Under the pieces are notes generated by a model, which searched no databases, was not told the origin of the DNA, and saw nothing but the letters and a program-made list of their open reading frames with translations. From NCBI GenBank assembly GCA_011947345.1, contig JAAVTG010000048.1, positions 1 to 64,000 of the forward strand: DNA of 64,000 bases. Direction: 5' to 3'. Of this stretch, positions 34,706 through 45,471 are shown one piece after another. The position numbers and the translations under genes were made by a program. The number at the start of each line of letters is the position of its first letter. Within the stretch, counting starts at the first letter, position 1. Source of the stretch: Phytophthora quininea (lineage: Eukaryota; Oomycota; Peronosporomycetes; Peronosporales; Peronosporaceae).

Positions 34706-35110
34706 TCAGGACGAGCACACTCCGTCCGACGCCTTGGTGATTTTCTCGGACGGGTGCTTGCATCTCGCGATTTTCAACGCACACTCGTTGGTGTAGCTGT
34801 GGCCGTTCGAACCGCATATGGGCTTGTAGTCTCGTCCGATGCAAACTTTGTTGCAACTGGCAGGTTCGCCCATAACGTCGTTGTAGCCCTTAAAAAGCGA
34901 TTCCGACATGGTCTTGTTCATCGGCACTTCAGGGCCAAGACCCGTAATGTCCGGAGTTCCGTCGCTGGAAGAATTGCCGCTCGGCGGGTGGAAGTACCCT
35001 GTGATGCCCGGGATCACTTCAGGACCAAGCCCTTCGTCGATTTTCTCATTGTCAGCGTGGACGCTACTGGCAACGATGGCGACGGCGACAAGTGCGAGGG
35101 TGAGCTTCAT
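34706..35110 (-). CDS. Secreted Kazal-type serine protease inhibitor (Kazal 1)
   Basis: 134 residues from the ATG at 35110: signal peptide MKLTLALVAVAIVASSVHA, an acidic Pro/Ser-rich linker with two GLGPEV motifs, the segment PMNKTMSESLFKGYNDVMGE, then one Kazal domain. The domain has six cysteines spaced C-x3-C-x8-C-x10-C-x6-C-C, including CGSNGHSYTNEC. Such inhibitors block host apoplastic serine proteases in Phytophthora (EPI family). A longer in-frame start at 35173 was rejected because the signal peptide begins at 35110 and an Initiator lies between. The closest paralog is 54966-55325. Confidence 0.92.
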   Translation of the reverse strand: MKLTLALVAVAIVASSVHADNEKIDEGLGPEVIPGITGYFHPPSGNSSSDGTPDITGLGPEVPMNKTMSESLFKGYNDVMGEPASCNKVCIGRDYKPICGSNGHSYTNECALKIARCKHPSEKITKASDGVCSS

Positions 35111-35145
35111 CTGCGAGTGTTGAGGTGAAGTGCGGCGGGCGTGGT

Positions 35146-35161
35146 GAATTCCGAAATGAAC
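35146..35161 (-). promoter_or_regulatory. Inr-FPR core promoter of Kazal 1
   Basis: The minus strand reads TTCATTTCGGAATTCA. The same core TCATTTCGGAATTC occurs before the paralog at 54966-55325, in the same position relative to the ATG. Confidence 0.7.
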
Positions 35162-35407
35162 ATGTCGCTTCAAGCTTCGGCTTCAGCATTTTCAATGTGG
35201 CGCATAGGCTTCGATGGACGCGTCAACTTGGATAGCCTTGGGCAGCATAATGCGAAATGTAAACCGTATTTTCTCTCTCTTTCTGCTCTGGCTGGAGAGC
35301 TGATTGATTACAACCTGTGCTTTGTTGTGTTTTCGAGGATCAATTTGATTCAGTTTGTATCAAATGACGACATGATCCGGACAGGAACAGATCTGGCGCA
35401 CTTGGTG

Positions 35408-35423
35408 CAGCATTGTTGAATTG
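35408..35423 (+). promoter_or_regulatory. Inr-FPR core promoter of Kazal 2
   Basis: CAGCATTGTTGAATTG, aligned with CATCATTCTTGAATC before the paralog at 54203. The preceding 75 bp (35330-35405) are also similar to 54030-54095. Confidence 0.6.
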
Positions 35424-35462
35424 ACGAGGAACTACTCAAACAACTCCACCAGTCTCGAAAGC

Positions 35463-35810
35463 ATGAAGTTTATTGCCGGATTTCTTCTCGCTGTTGCTGG
35501 ACGTGTCGGAGCCTCGGTGTTGAACATTTCGGACAACAATGGCGGCTTCAACTATTTGGGAATCGGTCCCGAGGTTTTCCCTTCGGAAATGAAGTCGTCC
35601 TCAACTTCATACACCGGTTCAACATCGGACGCGTCGGAGTCGTGGTCTGGAAGTACCAGCGCTACTCTCTGCAATCCAGTCTGCCCGGACGACATTATCC
35701 CCGTATGCGGCTCTGACGGCGTCACCTTTGACAACTTGTGCGAGCTGAACCTGGCGAGCTGCAACAACCCGGAACAAAATATCATCAAGAAGGCGGACGG
35801 ACGGTGCTAG
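35463..35810 (+). CDS. Secreted Kazal-type serine protease inhibitor (Kazal 2)
   Basis: 115 residues, intact. Signal peptide (about 1-17), then NISDNNGGFNYLGIGPEVFP, a Ser/Thr-rich linker and a standard Kazal domain: C-x3-C-x7-C-x10-C-x6-C-x14-C with CGSDGVTFDNLC. The residue two after the second cysteine, the usual P1 site, is Asp, a choice common in oomycete Kazal inhibitors. The ATG at 35463 lies in the context CTCGAAAGCATGAAG shared by four loci of this family. Divergent from Kazal 1 across about 350 bp. Confidence 0.92.
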   Translation: MKFIAGFLLAVAGRVGASVLNISDNNGGFNYLGIGPEVFPSEMKSSSTSYTGSTSDASESWSGSTSATLCNPVCPDDIIPVCGSDGVTFDNLCELNLASCNNPEQNIIKKADGRC

Positions 35811-36503
35811 ATATTCAAGAGAGCGATATTGACGTCAACTGATCTTTATGACCACAGCTCGATAATGGAATTAATGTTGGAATTGAAGAAAGAGCACCAC
35901 ATCGAAGTCGTTCATTGGTGGAATCATCGGGGCGGATATGTTGGGATATTGTTGTGAAACCAGTGAAGAATATTCAAGCGTCTTAATGCCGGGGCGGTCT
36001 TGAAAGTCTTGGTGATGCAGCCTTGGTATCAATTAACGCAACCATTTCAGGATTTCCATGCTCAGTGGCGATGTTCCTTGGTTGAACGTGCGTGCTTCGC
36101 ATTTGTGGGTAGCCGCTTTGGCTCGATTGCTCCAAGAGCGGCGCTAATGAAGCGAAGTCTTGGGCTTGGCTCGGTTAATTTTGCACGTAAACACTGCCAA
36201 CATGGTTTTGATTATGCATTTCCTGGACGTCTTTCAACTCGCAGATGATTTTCCCGCCGCGCTGTCGCGGTGCACATGTTTCAGACCTCGCGAATACATG
36301 TGTGCATATCAAACCCTGGCTCAGCAGTGAAGTTTATTCAAGTTGACGTGTCCATTTGTGATGATGCACAGGCCGCCGTGACATCAATGAAAAGTGTAGT
36401 CAAAGTGCTCGATGCCAATTGTAAAGGCCTGCAGCACTATTTTCGAATTGGCGAGAAACTACGCAAGAAATTCCACAAGACTCGAGCAGAATGATTGTTA
36501 GAC
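35811..36503. other. Intergenic stretch, no gene recognised
   Basis: AT-rich, between Kazal 2 and the left border of Crypton A. Short open frames only, no domain seen. Confidence 0.5.
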
Positions 36504-38840
36504 GGAATTTGCAGGACATTTGCAGGACAATGACAACGAGGGATTTTAAACCAATTATAGCAACGTAACTTTGAATTTGAACCAATCGCTTTAGTGCTGA
36601 TTTTGCTTACGTGCCCTGCGATGCAGAGCTACTACAGAGATCCAAGTCAGTTGACCCCGACGCCGTTTGCGACTGTTTGCTGTAAGCTGGGGGACTGTGA
36701 CGCTCTTCTCACAGGCCGCGAAGGTCATTACAGCCTCTTCGACGGTCTGATGAGCACGCCACCAGCCGGTACGCTTTGCTTCGTTCTCAATCATGCACAT
36801 TAGATAACGTGCGTCACTAAGTCGCTTCTGTAAGTTTCTGTTTGGCATATCGCGTCCGTCGAGAACTCGCAACGGAGGAATCTTCTTGCATGAATTACCA
36901 CACTTCCATAACACCTACAGCATGGCAACCGAGCAATCAGGCAGCACAAAATCTGGTGGAACACGCCTGAATTTGCCTCCCCAAAAGAATCGCGGAGTCA
37001 TCCGTGCATTGTCAACGTGTTGATGGCTAGAAGTTTGCGGAGCATTTGAGTTCAACTTCTCCACCAAAGCAGCCACTCCTGTGGACTCTAGACACCGTTG
37101 GAGGGCACTGTCAAGCCCGTCGAAAGTCACGACGCCGGCACCAATTGCTCGCTGCTCAAGTTCTGCCATGATGTCACGCACGGTTGCGGTTCCGGTCGCA
37201 TCTACGTGTTCGATAGTTTTCATTGCTACTTCTAGCAATGCTTTGACTTCTCGTAGAATGGCTACATGCGGCGGTGCTCCGGTGGGCTGTAGACAATTGC
37301 TAGTGTCATCAATCCCACACATCTTCGACGACAAGTCTGCTATTAGTGTGGGGTGTTGGAACAAGGGCGATTCCAGCAACGGGCGCTTAACTGAGAGATG
37401 TGTTCGCAGATACGGCGCGTGATATACTAACGAGGCCAGGCAAAATTTGCCGACGTAAGTTAACTGAGACGGTAATCCTGGAAATACACACGCAATAGCT
37501 TGTTCGACGGCAGCATCACGTTCGCCAAAGTGCGGGGGTAAAACCGCAAATTTGTGACTTCCAGGTGGCAAGCCAGACACGGTTCTTCCGACATGCATAT
37601 CACCTGCCGCTTCGTAGCGTAGATAAGTGTTCTGAGCTCCTCCTAATGACCACCCAGCTCTCAGGTGCACAGCGGTCGATGACGGACAAGCCGTAGAACC
37701 TGACGCACAGTAAGTAGCCGCTCCTTTTCGCATAGAATGAGTACCAAGCTCGTCTTGGTTTACTCCTCTCCTACGTAATTCAGTATTTGATTCGTCTCTT
37801 TCTAACAATCGGTGCAAGCACTTGCGGAATCGTTCATATTGATTACTGCCGGGAAACAAAAGATCACTTCCGTCAAAAGATGAAGTCGCCCAAAACATAG
37901 CGATGGCGAGAACTGGGCAAATTGCTGGGTTCAAAGTGTTTGCGTATATATGGCGTGGGTCACGGGGTCTGCTACCTTCTTGATCATTTTTTGGTGTGCG
38001 AAATAAATACAAAGAGCGTCCCCACTCCACTCCATGTGCCCATGGTGAATCCCAAACGCATTAGCGGACCGACACATTAAATTCCAAGTAATAATCATAT
38101 ATGTTCGAGCAAAAGCCATGTCGTTTGCCGAGCTCCTGAGAAGCTGCTCACACAAAAAACATACAGATCAAATGACAAAGGATCCTTGCCCGTCTTAGCG
38201 CGAATTTCTCCTTGTGCTGCAGCAGTCGCTCTATCTCGTTTCAATCCTTTGAAATACTTTTGTAAACCTTTTTCCATTGTTGACGCAATTTCAAGACCAT
38301 AGTCACGATATAAATTGAAAAGTCCCGCTCGATGTGTGTTCAATGCTGAATAGCTTAAAGCAGTGCCATCAGACTTTTCCAGCGTTAGCAGCCAAGCTCC
38401 AAATACATCCATTTGCATGGCATCAAACCGAAGAGGGGGTTGGCTACGTCACGATCGAGTAGAGGCTTTAGTCGTTTCGGAAGCTGCTTCAAAGATGCAC
38501 CCGAAACATCGCCAAGACGATCAGCGAAGGCAGGAGACACGAGATTTGGCTTGTATAACACAATCCAGGCAATAAATCGACCATAGGAGTTCTGGTACAC
38601 AGCGCGAGAACGCGCGCTGACCGTGTTTCGCTGTATCTCCGTCACTTGCCTCGTCAAGTCTTCCCAGTTGACGGTCACCATCGTTTCGTTCTGCAGTCAG
38701 AAATTGTCTTGATTTTTGTATGCCGAACTTGCAGGACTTTTGTCCAGCAAAAGTGGTTGAAATTGGTTGTTGCCTCGGCCCTATAGTGAGCCCCTGTTAA
38801 TTTTTGATTATGCTGCTTTCCATTTGGAATTTGCAGGACA
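36504..38840 (-). mobile_element. Crypton transposon A
   Basis: A tyrosine-recombinase element on the minus strand, bounded by the 15-bp direct repeat GGAATTTGCAGGACA at 36504-36518 and 38826-38840. The right copy is part of an inverted repeat TGCAGGACA-CTT-TGTCCTGCA (38832-38852); the left has a tandem second TTTGCAGGACA. These look like recombinase sites. No target-site duplication or long terminal repeat is expected in Cryptons. Confidence 0.7.
36591..38681 (-). pseudogene. Crypton A tyrosine recombinase, broken
   Basis: N-terminal core-binding part (from about 38681, with ARSRAVYQNSYGRFIAW), then the catalytic domain with the diagnostic box THSMRKGAATY, followed by a region like the DNA-binding GCR1_C tail of Cryptons. 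Frame changes near 38395 and 38150 and an in-frame TAG at 36915-36917 break it; beyond the TAG the same frame runs another 107 codons (to 36591) with a basic end KRRR. An intact protein would cut and join the element as a circle. Codon use is AT-rich compared with nearby genes. Confidence 0.8.
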
Positions 38841-38894
38841 CTTTGTCCTGCAGAAAGCGAACTGATGGGTATATTGTTCTGCAAATTCTGGAGA

Positions 38895-39190
38895 ATGAAG
38901 TTTGCCGTCAGACTCGCCGGGATTCTTTTGCCGCCGCCACCTTCTTCGGGACGGAAGTCGGAGCATCATTCAACTTACAGACGATTTACCCGTCTTCGGC
39001 TTTGATCTTCCCCCATTAGAAGAGGGATCAGCCTCCGGTTCTTTTGGTTCATCGTCAGACATAACCTATCCGCCTGGAGCGGAAAGCGCAGCTAAATGAC
39101 TCCCTTACTGCGGCTCCGATGGCGTCACCTACGACAACCTGTGCAAACTGAAGCTGGAGAGCTGCAATGAAAAATACCAAGATGCCTTAA
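38895..39190 (+). pseudogene. Kazal-type inhibitor pseudogene
   Basis: Starts like the other family members (MKFAVRLAGI) and ends with a Kazal core YCGSDGVTYDNLCKLKLESC in another frame, after an in-frame TGA (AAATGACTCCC) and earlier frame changes. The last cysteine region is lost. It lies directly next to the right border of Crypton A. Confidence 0.75.
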
Positions 39191-39597
39191 GCGAACGACA
39201 TATTTTGGAAACTTATTCAGTTATTCATCAAAGTCTTCGAGTTGTGATTCTGTACACTTGAAAGCGTATCGTTTGGCATTGCTACACCACAGCCACTTAC
39301 TGATCCAAAGCGTTTACTCGGAGGACCCAGTCGTTTTTACGCATTTATTAACGCTGTTTGCTCCAGCAGCTACGTTGATCCGAACTGACAACCATCACTG
39401 AGCGAGCCCCAGGAAAGACAGGTCTTCTCGCAGAACTACCCGTCTGGCTCTGCTCGCTGCTTTTCAATCAATCCATGCCAGAATCTATGCGCGGTTCGAA
39501 GGTGCTTGAGATGAGTCACCAAAGCTGACATGGCCAACGCAAATGTTGTTCGTGTCAATTTAGCCGTCGTATGTGCAGTCGTTAGCGCCAAAAGTGT

Positions 39598-39855
39598 GCC
39601 CGTTGGCTCTTGTTGGTTTGTTGGCAAAATCTGAAGTGAATTACAGTTAGAGTTTGCAATCTCTACAGCTAGCTTCTCTCCTACTTGCTCGTCCTCTCTG
39701 CCTTCTTCTCCTTGACCAGTCGTTTCTTGTTGTCTTGTCCTCTGTATCTCCTGCACATCCTGGTGCTTGGTCCTGGGACCCAACCAATCAGGGAATGGTT
39801 CCACTTGAACCGTGCCACCGGTCCCGAACCGTGCTCGAGCGGTGCAACCTTAACA
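39598..39855 (-). repeat. Dispersed repeat, copy B
   Basis: Reverse-complement relative of 31841-32035, about 60 bp longer in the middle (a segment around GGTCCCAGGACCAAGCACCA is absent from copy A). Nature unknown; probably an LTR-element piece. Confidence 0.55.
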
Positions 39856-40234
39856 GCTCTGCACAACCAGCCACATGCCCCGTCAGCACAATCGTATGGC
39901 GTCGCAGTGTGAACCGACGGAGTCCGTCACCGATAGGTGTAGACACTTCTTGTTCAACAGCATTTGCTGTTGAGAACAATGCAAACCTCTTTCAGATTTA
40001 TAAAGGAGGTAAACAAATGAGCTCTCTACGTAAAAGCTCAAGGCTTGTTGGCTGCTCCATTTCTCATGGCGAGGAAGTCGTTAAGTCTCTAAGTGACATC
40101 AATGTACCTCACTGAAAAACAAAACGATTTCTCATGGCTTATTATGTGAGGCTTTCTGAATGGAGTGGTCGTGCTATCACTGGTAACTAATCAGTAGCGG
40201 ATTCTTTGGACAGGAAGTGCGTGGATACTACACT

Positions 40235-40250
40235 ACTCATTCTTGAATTC
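40235..40250 (+). promoter_or_regulatory. Inr-FPR promoter of a Kazal pseudogene
   Basis: ACTCATTCTTGAATTC, the same core as before Kazal 3 (54147-54162). It is kept although the gene behind it is broken. Confidence 0.55.
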
Positions 40251-40295
40251 GCGGCTAATTCAGCACATCAAGTCCTTCCCATCAGACTCGAAAGC

Positions 40296-40465
40296 ATGAA
40301 GTTCTCGTCGCACTCTCCGGAATTTTTATTACTGTTGTCGCCTTCGGGGTCAACACCCTCAACTGGGCCGTGAGTAGTTGCCACGGCAACTCCTGCAGGG
40401 CGGAGCTCATCAACTTAAACAAGTGAATGTACCAAGAAGGCGGACGGCCCACGGAAGACTTTCCC
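40296..40465 (+). pseudogene. Kazal-type inhibitor pseudogene, mostly deleted
   Basis: Begins at the conserved context GACTCGAAAGCATGAAGTTC. The signal-peptide region is frame-shifted; the centre is reduced to a Cys-containing piece, and the end keeps the AAGAAGGCGGACGG string that closes other Kazal genes (35790, 54537). Confidence 0.65.
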
Positions 40466-40962
40466 GTCTAGCGAACTTTAATATTGTTTTCATCACCATC
40501 TCCCATCTTGACGTTTTTGTTTCCAGGTTGTTGCGTTCAGCTTGCAGAAGTTGCTGTCCGAGTCGCACACGGAATTTCTTCGACTGCTGAAAAGAAACCC
40601 AAACACGCTGCTCCGCGAAACTAACGAACTCCTGGGTGAAGAGCTGAGGGAAGCATACCTGCAGAAACAAAGTCGTTAATTCCGTCAGTCAACCGTGTGG
40701 GGATAGTCGTAATCGCAACGTGGCCAGCAGTCACAGCCGCTTTAAAAGTCTTGGCCGTTCAGTTCTTAGATCGCACAGCCACTTCAGGATCTCGAATTGA
40801 TCATGATTAGCAGCGATGGTGATTGCCTGCGTCGAACGCGCGTACTTCATATTTGTGTGCAACCATTTCACCCGAAAATTCACTTATCCTAGAACGCGCA
40901 CAATAAACTTCGTTTATTTGTCAAAAGAAAGACTTTCCGGTCCAAAATCCTCACTCCACAAA

Positions 40963-42510
40963 ATGGCGCGGGACATAGAAATCTGGTACAAGCTGCAAGA
41001 TGCCCGGCGCGACGCCTTCTTAGGCCCCGGCGCACGGCTGATGAAAGTCCGCTCGAACTCTGCAAGAATTGTAGAGTTTGAAGAAAACGTTATCGCCTGC
41101 TTGGTGAAGGTTCGAGTCATGGAAGCAGATGCAAGCTACGACCTCTCCTTTTACACGTCTGACGGCCAAACGAAGCGTCGTCTCTCGACGCCGTTGAATG
41201 GGCTGACTACGGAAGATAATCAGCTGTGTGTGGTGGTGCCGCTGATGGACGTCTGGTTGACATTGGTAGATGGAGCTGGTCGTTCGCTTGTAGGCATTGG
41301 ACCAAATTTTGTGCCACTAATGAAAGAAGGTGCCGCGGTGTGCCAGCTTCGAGACAGAATCCTTGCCATGGTTCCTTCCCACCTCGCTGGTCTGAACGCG
41401 GACCAACTCGCGGTTTTCAAGAGTCGAGATACGTTTGGCCACCAAGATGGATTGATGCCAGCTATTTCTCCAGAGTTTGGCTCTTCGTCGGACGCAGTTT
41501 TATTCATTCAAGTGCCAGACAGCGCACCCGCTTCTCCTTCTCCAGTTATTTGGACTCTAGTCGAAACAGACAGCCCTCCGCGTGCGTTTGCCAACGACCC
41601 CATCCGAATTCCCAGTCGATACGCTGTTGGCAGTGGGCTTGGTCGGCCCGAGGAAACCAGGGATGTGCTGCTATATCGCCGTGACCAACTTGTTAGCGAA
41701 TGGAAGGAACTGCAGGCTAACGTCGCCAACGCGTACGGGATCCAATGGATAGTGGGAGCACCAGGGACTGGTAAATCGTGCGCAGCTTTCGCGTTTGCTT
41801 GTTCGCTGGATTGGAGTCCGATTGACCGTCAGACTCCTGGGTGGGTTGTTCTGTGGATTAGCTGTCACCAGCGCCGAACGTACGAAGTATCCTGCATTTT
41901 GTTTACGAGCAACGAGAAACGAACGTGCACAATTTGGACGAACAAAATATTCTCCTTGATGAATTCGCTAAGAGAAAGGGCCGTCGTATTCCTCGACGGA
42001 CATGCACAAGGAAAGAGTGATGAGGTTTACACTACTTGCAGGATTTGGCGTGACGCCAACCAAGTATATCGTCGCCTGGTGTGCGTATGTTCGATGGAGA
42101 CGTGTGGAAAGGTTGGAGACCAGAGCTTCGCCCTCGCCTTGAACCACTTGAACAAAACACACTAACGAGCTTGGTACAGCCGCCTGCTTCAGGGCAGGCA
42201 GATTCTCAGAAAGAAGCCTTAAAGCACAATTTTTTTATGATGAAGAACTATTTCAGCTGCCGTCGTGGTCTATCGAGGAGTATCAAAACCCACTGAGAAG
42301 TGAAGAGTTCTTCGAGCATGTGAAGACGAAATTCACCGACTCTACGGGAGCCATTTCGGACGACGAGCTGAATGAGTTACTGGAAGACAAATTTTTGTCG
42401 CTGAGGGTAATGCCAGGCTGATGTTTGACTTCAGTGTACGTCACAGGGCTTGCTGCAGTCGGTAATTGACAATGCTGGGAATATCAAGTCGTACATTGAT
42501 GTAATTGGCC
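40963..42510 (+). pseudogene. Crinkler/RHS-like NTPase gene, 5' part
   Basis: Begins MARDIEIWYKLQDARRDAFL, the IWYxL...F module that follows the leader in oomycete Crinkler (CRN) proteins. A middle part has LAVFKSRD and SDAVLFIQVP, then a P-loop GAPGTGKSCAAF and downstream elements of the RHS/CR type (P-loop NTPase joined to a nuclease-like domain). The first open frame stops at 42165; frames then shift and matching protein sequence runs on through 42230-42510 (FQLPSWSIEEYQNPL, ARLMFDFS). The rest lies at 44690-45095 and 49960-50283. No N-terminal LFLAK leader was seen. Crinklers are secreted effectors acting in host cells, but this locus cannot make the full protein. Confidence 0.6.
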
Positions 42511-42529
42511 TTTTGCAACCAAGGTAGTA

Positions 42530-44690
42530 TTTCGGCTGAGCGAGCGATCCTAGTGGTGGATAATGGCTCTAGACTGTGGTATCGCCCCCAACGATGGCGG
42601 AACCCCTGCTAACTTTGAGGTATCGTTTGCAATTTCTGTTGCTCTAGGCGTTTGTATTGTCGCATGGGTATGCTACCAGCTCCATACAAAAAGACGTGGT
42701 CATTTTTCCCCTTGTTGCAAAACTGGCTCTGCGGTGTGGAGTGCAAGACGGAGAAAAATGAGACCGAAGCGCTACAGAGCGATTTTGACGGAGTTCATGA
42801 GCTTTAACGATGCTCGTGCCTACACTGCGGAGACCGTGTTTGCGACAGAGATGCCGCTAACCATCACTACTGAAGATGTTAGCCGGTAGATGAATTTTCG
42901 TGCATTTGGTGAGCCATACCCTGGCGAGGACGCTAAGCCAGTGTTTGCCAGATCTTCCGCTCTCGCATTCGCCAAAAAGCTATCTCGTGCTTTATGCCTC
43001 GTGTTGCTGTTACCTGGGACCCGATTCGAAAAGAAGGCAATCCGACGCGCTCGGAGCCGGTGAATAAGGTGATTAAAACGGCGAAACGCTTCGAGGTTCG
43101 CCGAGAAGGAGTGCAGTCCGCCGCCCGGCGTCCCATCGAATACGAAGAGTTTATTAACCTCCTCGAGGTTGTGCGCTCTAATCATGACAAAGGCAGCATC
43201 AAGTACGTCATTAGCAGTGTTCTCACTTTGTAATGGCACATGATTACAAGAATCGACGACATGATGCAGCTAAAGTTCGACAGCTTCACTCTAACATACA
43301 GCACCCTCACACATTACTGTGTCAACTACGCTGGTCAAAGAATATTTCCGAGGAGCGTGACGCCCCGGAGCAGATTTTACTGGGTAGCATAGACCCACGA
43401 GTGTGTATCCTGTTGAATTTGGCTGTTCACCTTGAAATGGCGAGTAGTAGTGCGTCTCCCTACGTGTTTGGGAACGCGGTGGACGGAGATCGTGTTGTCC
43501 GACGCTTTCTGGAAGAGCTATTTGACGGTGATAAATTTCACAAGCTAAAGCAAGGCAACCTGGGGAATCACAGCTTGCGTAAAGGGGCAGCGACTTACGG
43601 GACAAGAAGTGGTTTGACCAGAGATTTTATAAATCGTCGCGGGAGGTGGCGTGCCCAGAAGAGTGTCGTCGACGTTTGTATTGATAACACGCAGCCTTAT
43701 CCGGACGCCGCAACGACCAGCGTGCTAACAGGTCCACTTGGCCCGTGCTTTTACGTTATCGAAGATGGCATGAAATTTGTCACCGATAACTTGCTCTTCA
43801 ACCGAATCGACAGCGTCATAAAGCAGAAAATGGGAGAAGGCGTAGCACACGAACTGAGTATAGTCTTGTTGTGGGCGTCGCTGGTGCCCGATGGCTCGTT
43901 TGGCTATGCATTAGTCCTTACGGCGCTGAAACAACGCGTGGTTACAGCGTATCGGGATGCTGGCGGAAAACCTACGGTAAATCCCGTCAAACGGGTTCCC
44001 ATTCAGGTCGTGGGGAGGGTGCACAACTCCAGCTTATTGAGCTCACAGAAGACGGCCCAGATTCTGATAGCAGCACACCTGTAGAACACAGCAGCATTCC
44101 ACCAGGATGAGCGCAGACAATACTCGAACGGAGTTCACAGCATTACACTCACAGTTATTTAGGGTGGAGCGCCAGCTCTTAAACACCATGAATGGGGTCC
44201 TTCGGCTGAGAACAGAAATGCAGCAGGAGCACCGAAGGATGATGGCTGTGATGCGACGCATCGCATTGCAGCCTGTTGTTCGAACGCTGGCAGATGGCAG
44301 TGAGGTTCTGACGTTGCTGCTGGTGTAGTTCGCAGAGTCGTGCGGCTGGCCAAGAGGCCGCGAGATTTGTTCCAGTTGTGGCACGAGTATGAGTTCGGCT
44401 TGAATGGAACCAAACCTGCAAAAGAATTCACACGAGCAGAGAGAGGAGCAAATAAGTTCGCATATTCGCGACAGCTTTCTGGGATAGTGTGGCGTACCTC
44501 GTTCGAGCGGGACTCACGAGCGACGTCGCTATCGACAGGATCTACGCAGCGTACGGACGCCAGCGGCCAGTGACAGCGATCCTGACAGCTCTTCGCCGCG
44601 ACAAGAAGAATGGCGGACACCCAGCGCTCCGCGTGTAGTTTAGAGCGACTTTTTACCAATCAAAACGCAGTTGCACTGACGATGGTCGAT
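42530..44690 (+). mobile_element. Crypton transposon B, inserted in the Crinkler/RHS-like gene
   Basis: A second Crypton, on the plus strand. Its borders are inferred from where host-gene protein similarity stops (about 42525) and resumes (about 44690). No terminal repeats found. Confidence 0.65.
42563..44638 (+). pseudogene. Crypton B tyrosine recombinase with GCR1_C-like tail, broken
   Basis: In order: an N-terminal hydrophobic stretch, a core-binding part (ATEMPLTITTEDVSR, then after an in-frame TAG near 42887 MNFRAFGEPYPGEDAKPVF), the catalytic domain with GNHSLRKGAATYGTRSG, a coiled-coil-like segment (44107-44250), and a tail typical of GCR1_C DNA-binding domains (KRPRDLFQLWHEYEFGLNG and, in another frame, DKKNGGHPALRV). 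Frame changes occur near 42985, 43235, 43290, 44330 and 44480. The sequence differs strongly from Crypton A, so it is a separate lineage. Confidence 0.82.
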
Positions 44691-45095
44691 ATTTATATGG
44701 TACTGTTGGCGTTACTTCTTACGGAATCGTAAACCGACTGTTTTCTTGGTATCCCAACCCGATTGGATTCTGTCTTGTGAGCAAGTTCGTGGCCCGAGAG
44801 TTTGCCTTTCGTCTTGGTCCAAAGTATCTGCAAGATATTGCGAAAGCTGTTGCAGATAATCTCTCTATGGATGGCCTTTTTCGAGCTGTGTTTTTTTAAA
44901 ACTACATGAACACCACAACGGGGTTGACTGTTTTGAAATTGTGGCCAACGAAACGCAGATGCACACCAGTTGGACGACAAAGGAGGTGAAATATATCGAT
45001 CCACGTGGTGTCATTGCTCTAGATGCCCCAAAGATGTGGCTAGCCCCATCAAAATGGAACCAAGGTGGTTATGACGCTGTATTTATCAACATGGA
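44690..45095 (+). pseudogene. Crinkler/RHS-like gene, middle part
   Basis: Resumes the gene after Crypton B: VNRLFSWYPNPIGFCLVSKF, then FRLGPKYLQDIAKA, NLSMDGLF and, after a frame change near 44890, KMWLAPSKWNQGGYDAVFIN. The last piece (WNQGG-DAVF) is characteristic of the C-terminal nuclease-like domain of RHS-type proteins. It stops at 45095, where unrelated sequence starts. Confidence 0.6.
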
Positions 45096-45286
45096 AGTGT
45101 GTATTTTCCGCGTGTAGTGAGCGTAGCGAACGGAACAAGCGGAAAATAAGTTTTTCTGATGAAGGAAGGCATTCTGCTCCAATTCCGGACCAACCAACTG
45201 CTCTTGTCGGACAAGACTTCAAGAGGATAAAACTGCCAGAGTTTTGGCCAGCCGTTGAGCGACTCACGTCGTCGCAGGCAGAGTTC

Positions 45287-45295
45287 TCCGTGCAT
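45287..45295 (+). repeat. MULE target-site duplication, left copy
   Basis: TCCGTGCAT, matching TCCGTGCAG at 49085-49093 in eight of nine bases. Duplications of 8-10 bp are typical of Mutator-like elements. Confidence 0.8.
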
Positions 45296-45457
45296 GGGCA
45301 TTACTAAGGAGGGCCATTTCGGCGGAGGCCATTTTCTGAAAAGGGTCGCTCGGCGGGCCTATGCACTATGCACTAGATACAGTCTGACATCGCCTAGCAT
45401 ACTAAATCCTAGTGAAGCAAGCCAGCGTGTCTGTTGCAGCCGGGTGTGTCCGTTGCA
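45296..45457 (+). repeat. MULE left terminal inverted repeat
   Basis: 162 bp, reverse complement of 48923-49084. It reaches to 15 bp before the start codon of the dioxygenase-like gene, so it probably carries the promoter of that gene. Confidence 0.92.
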
Positions 45458-45471
45458 CTGGCAGTCCTGCA

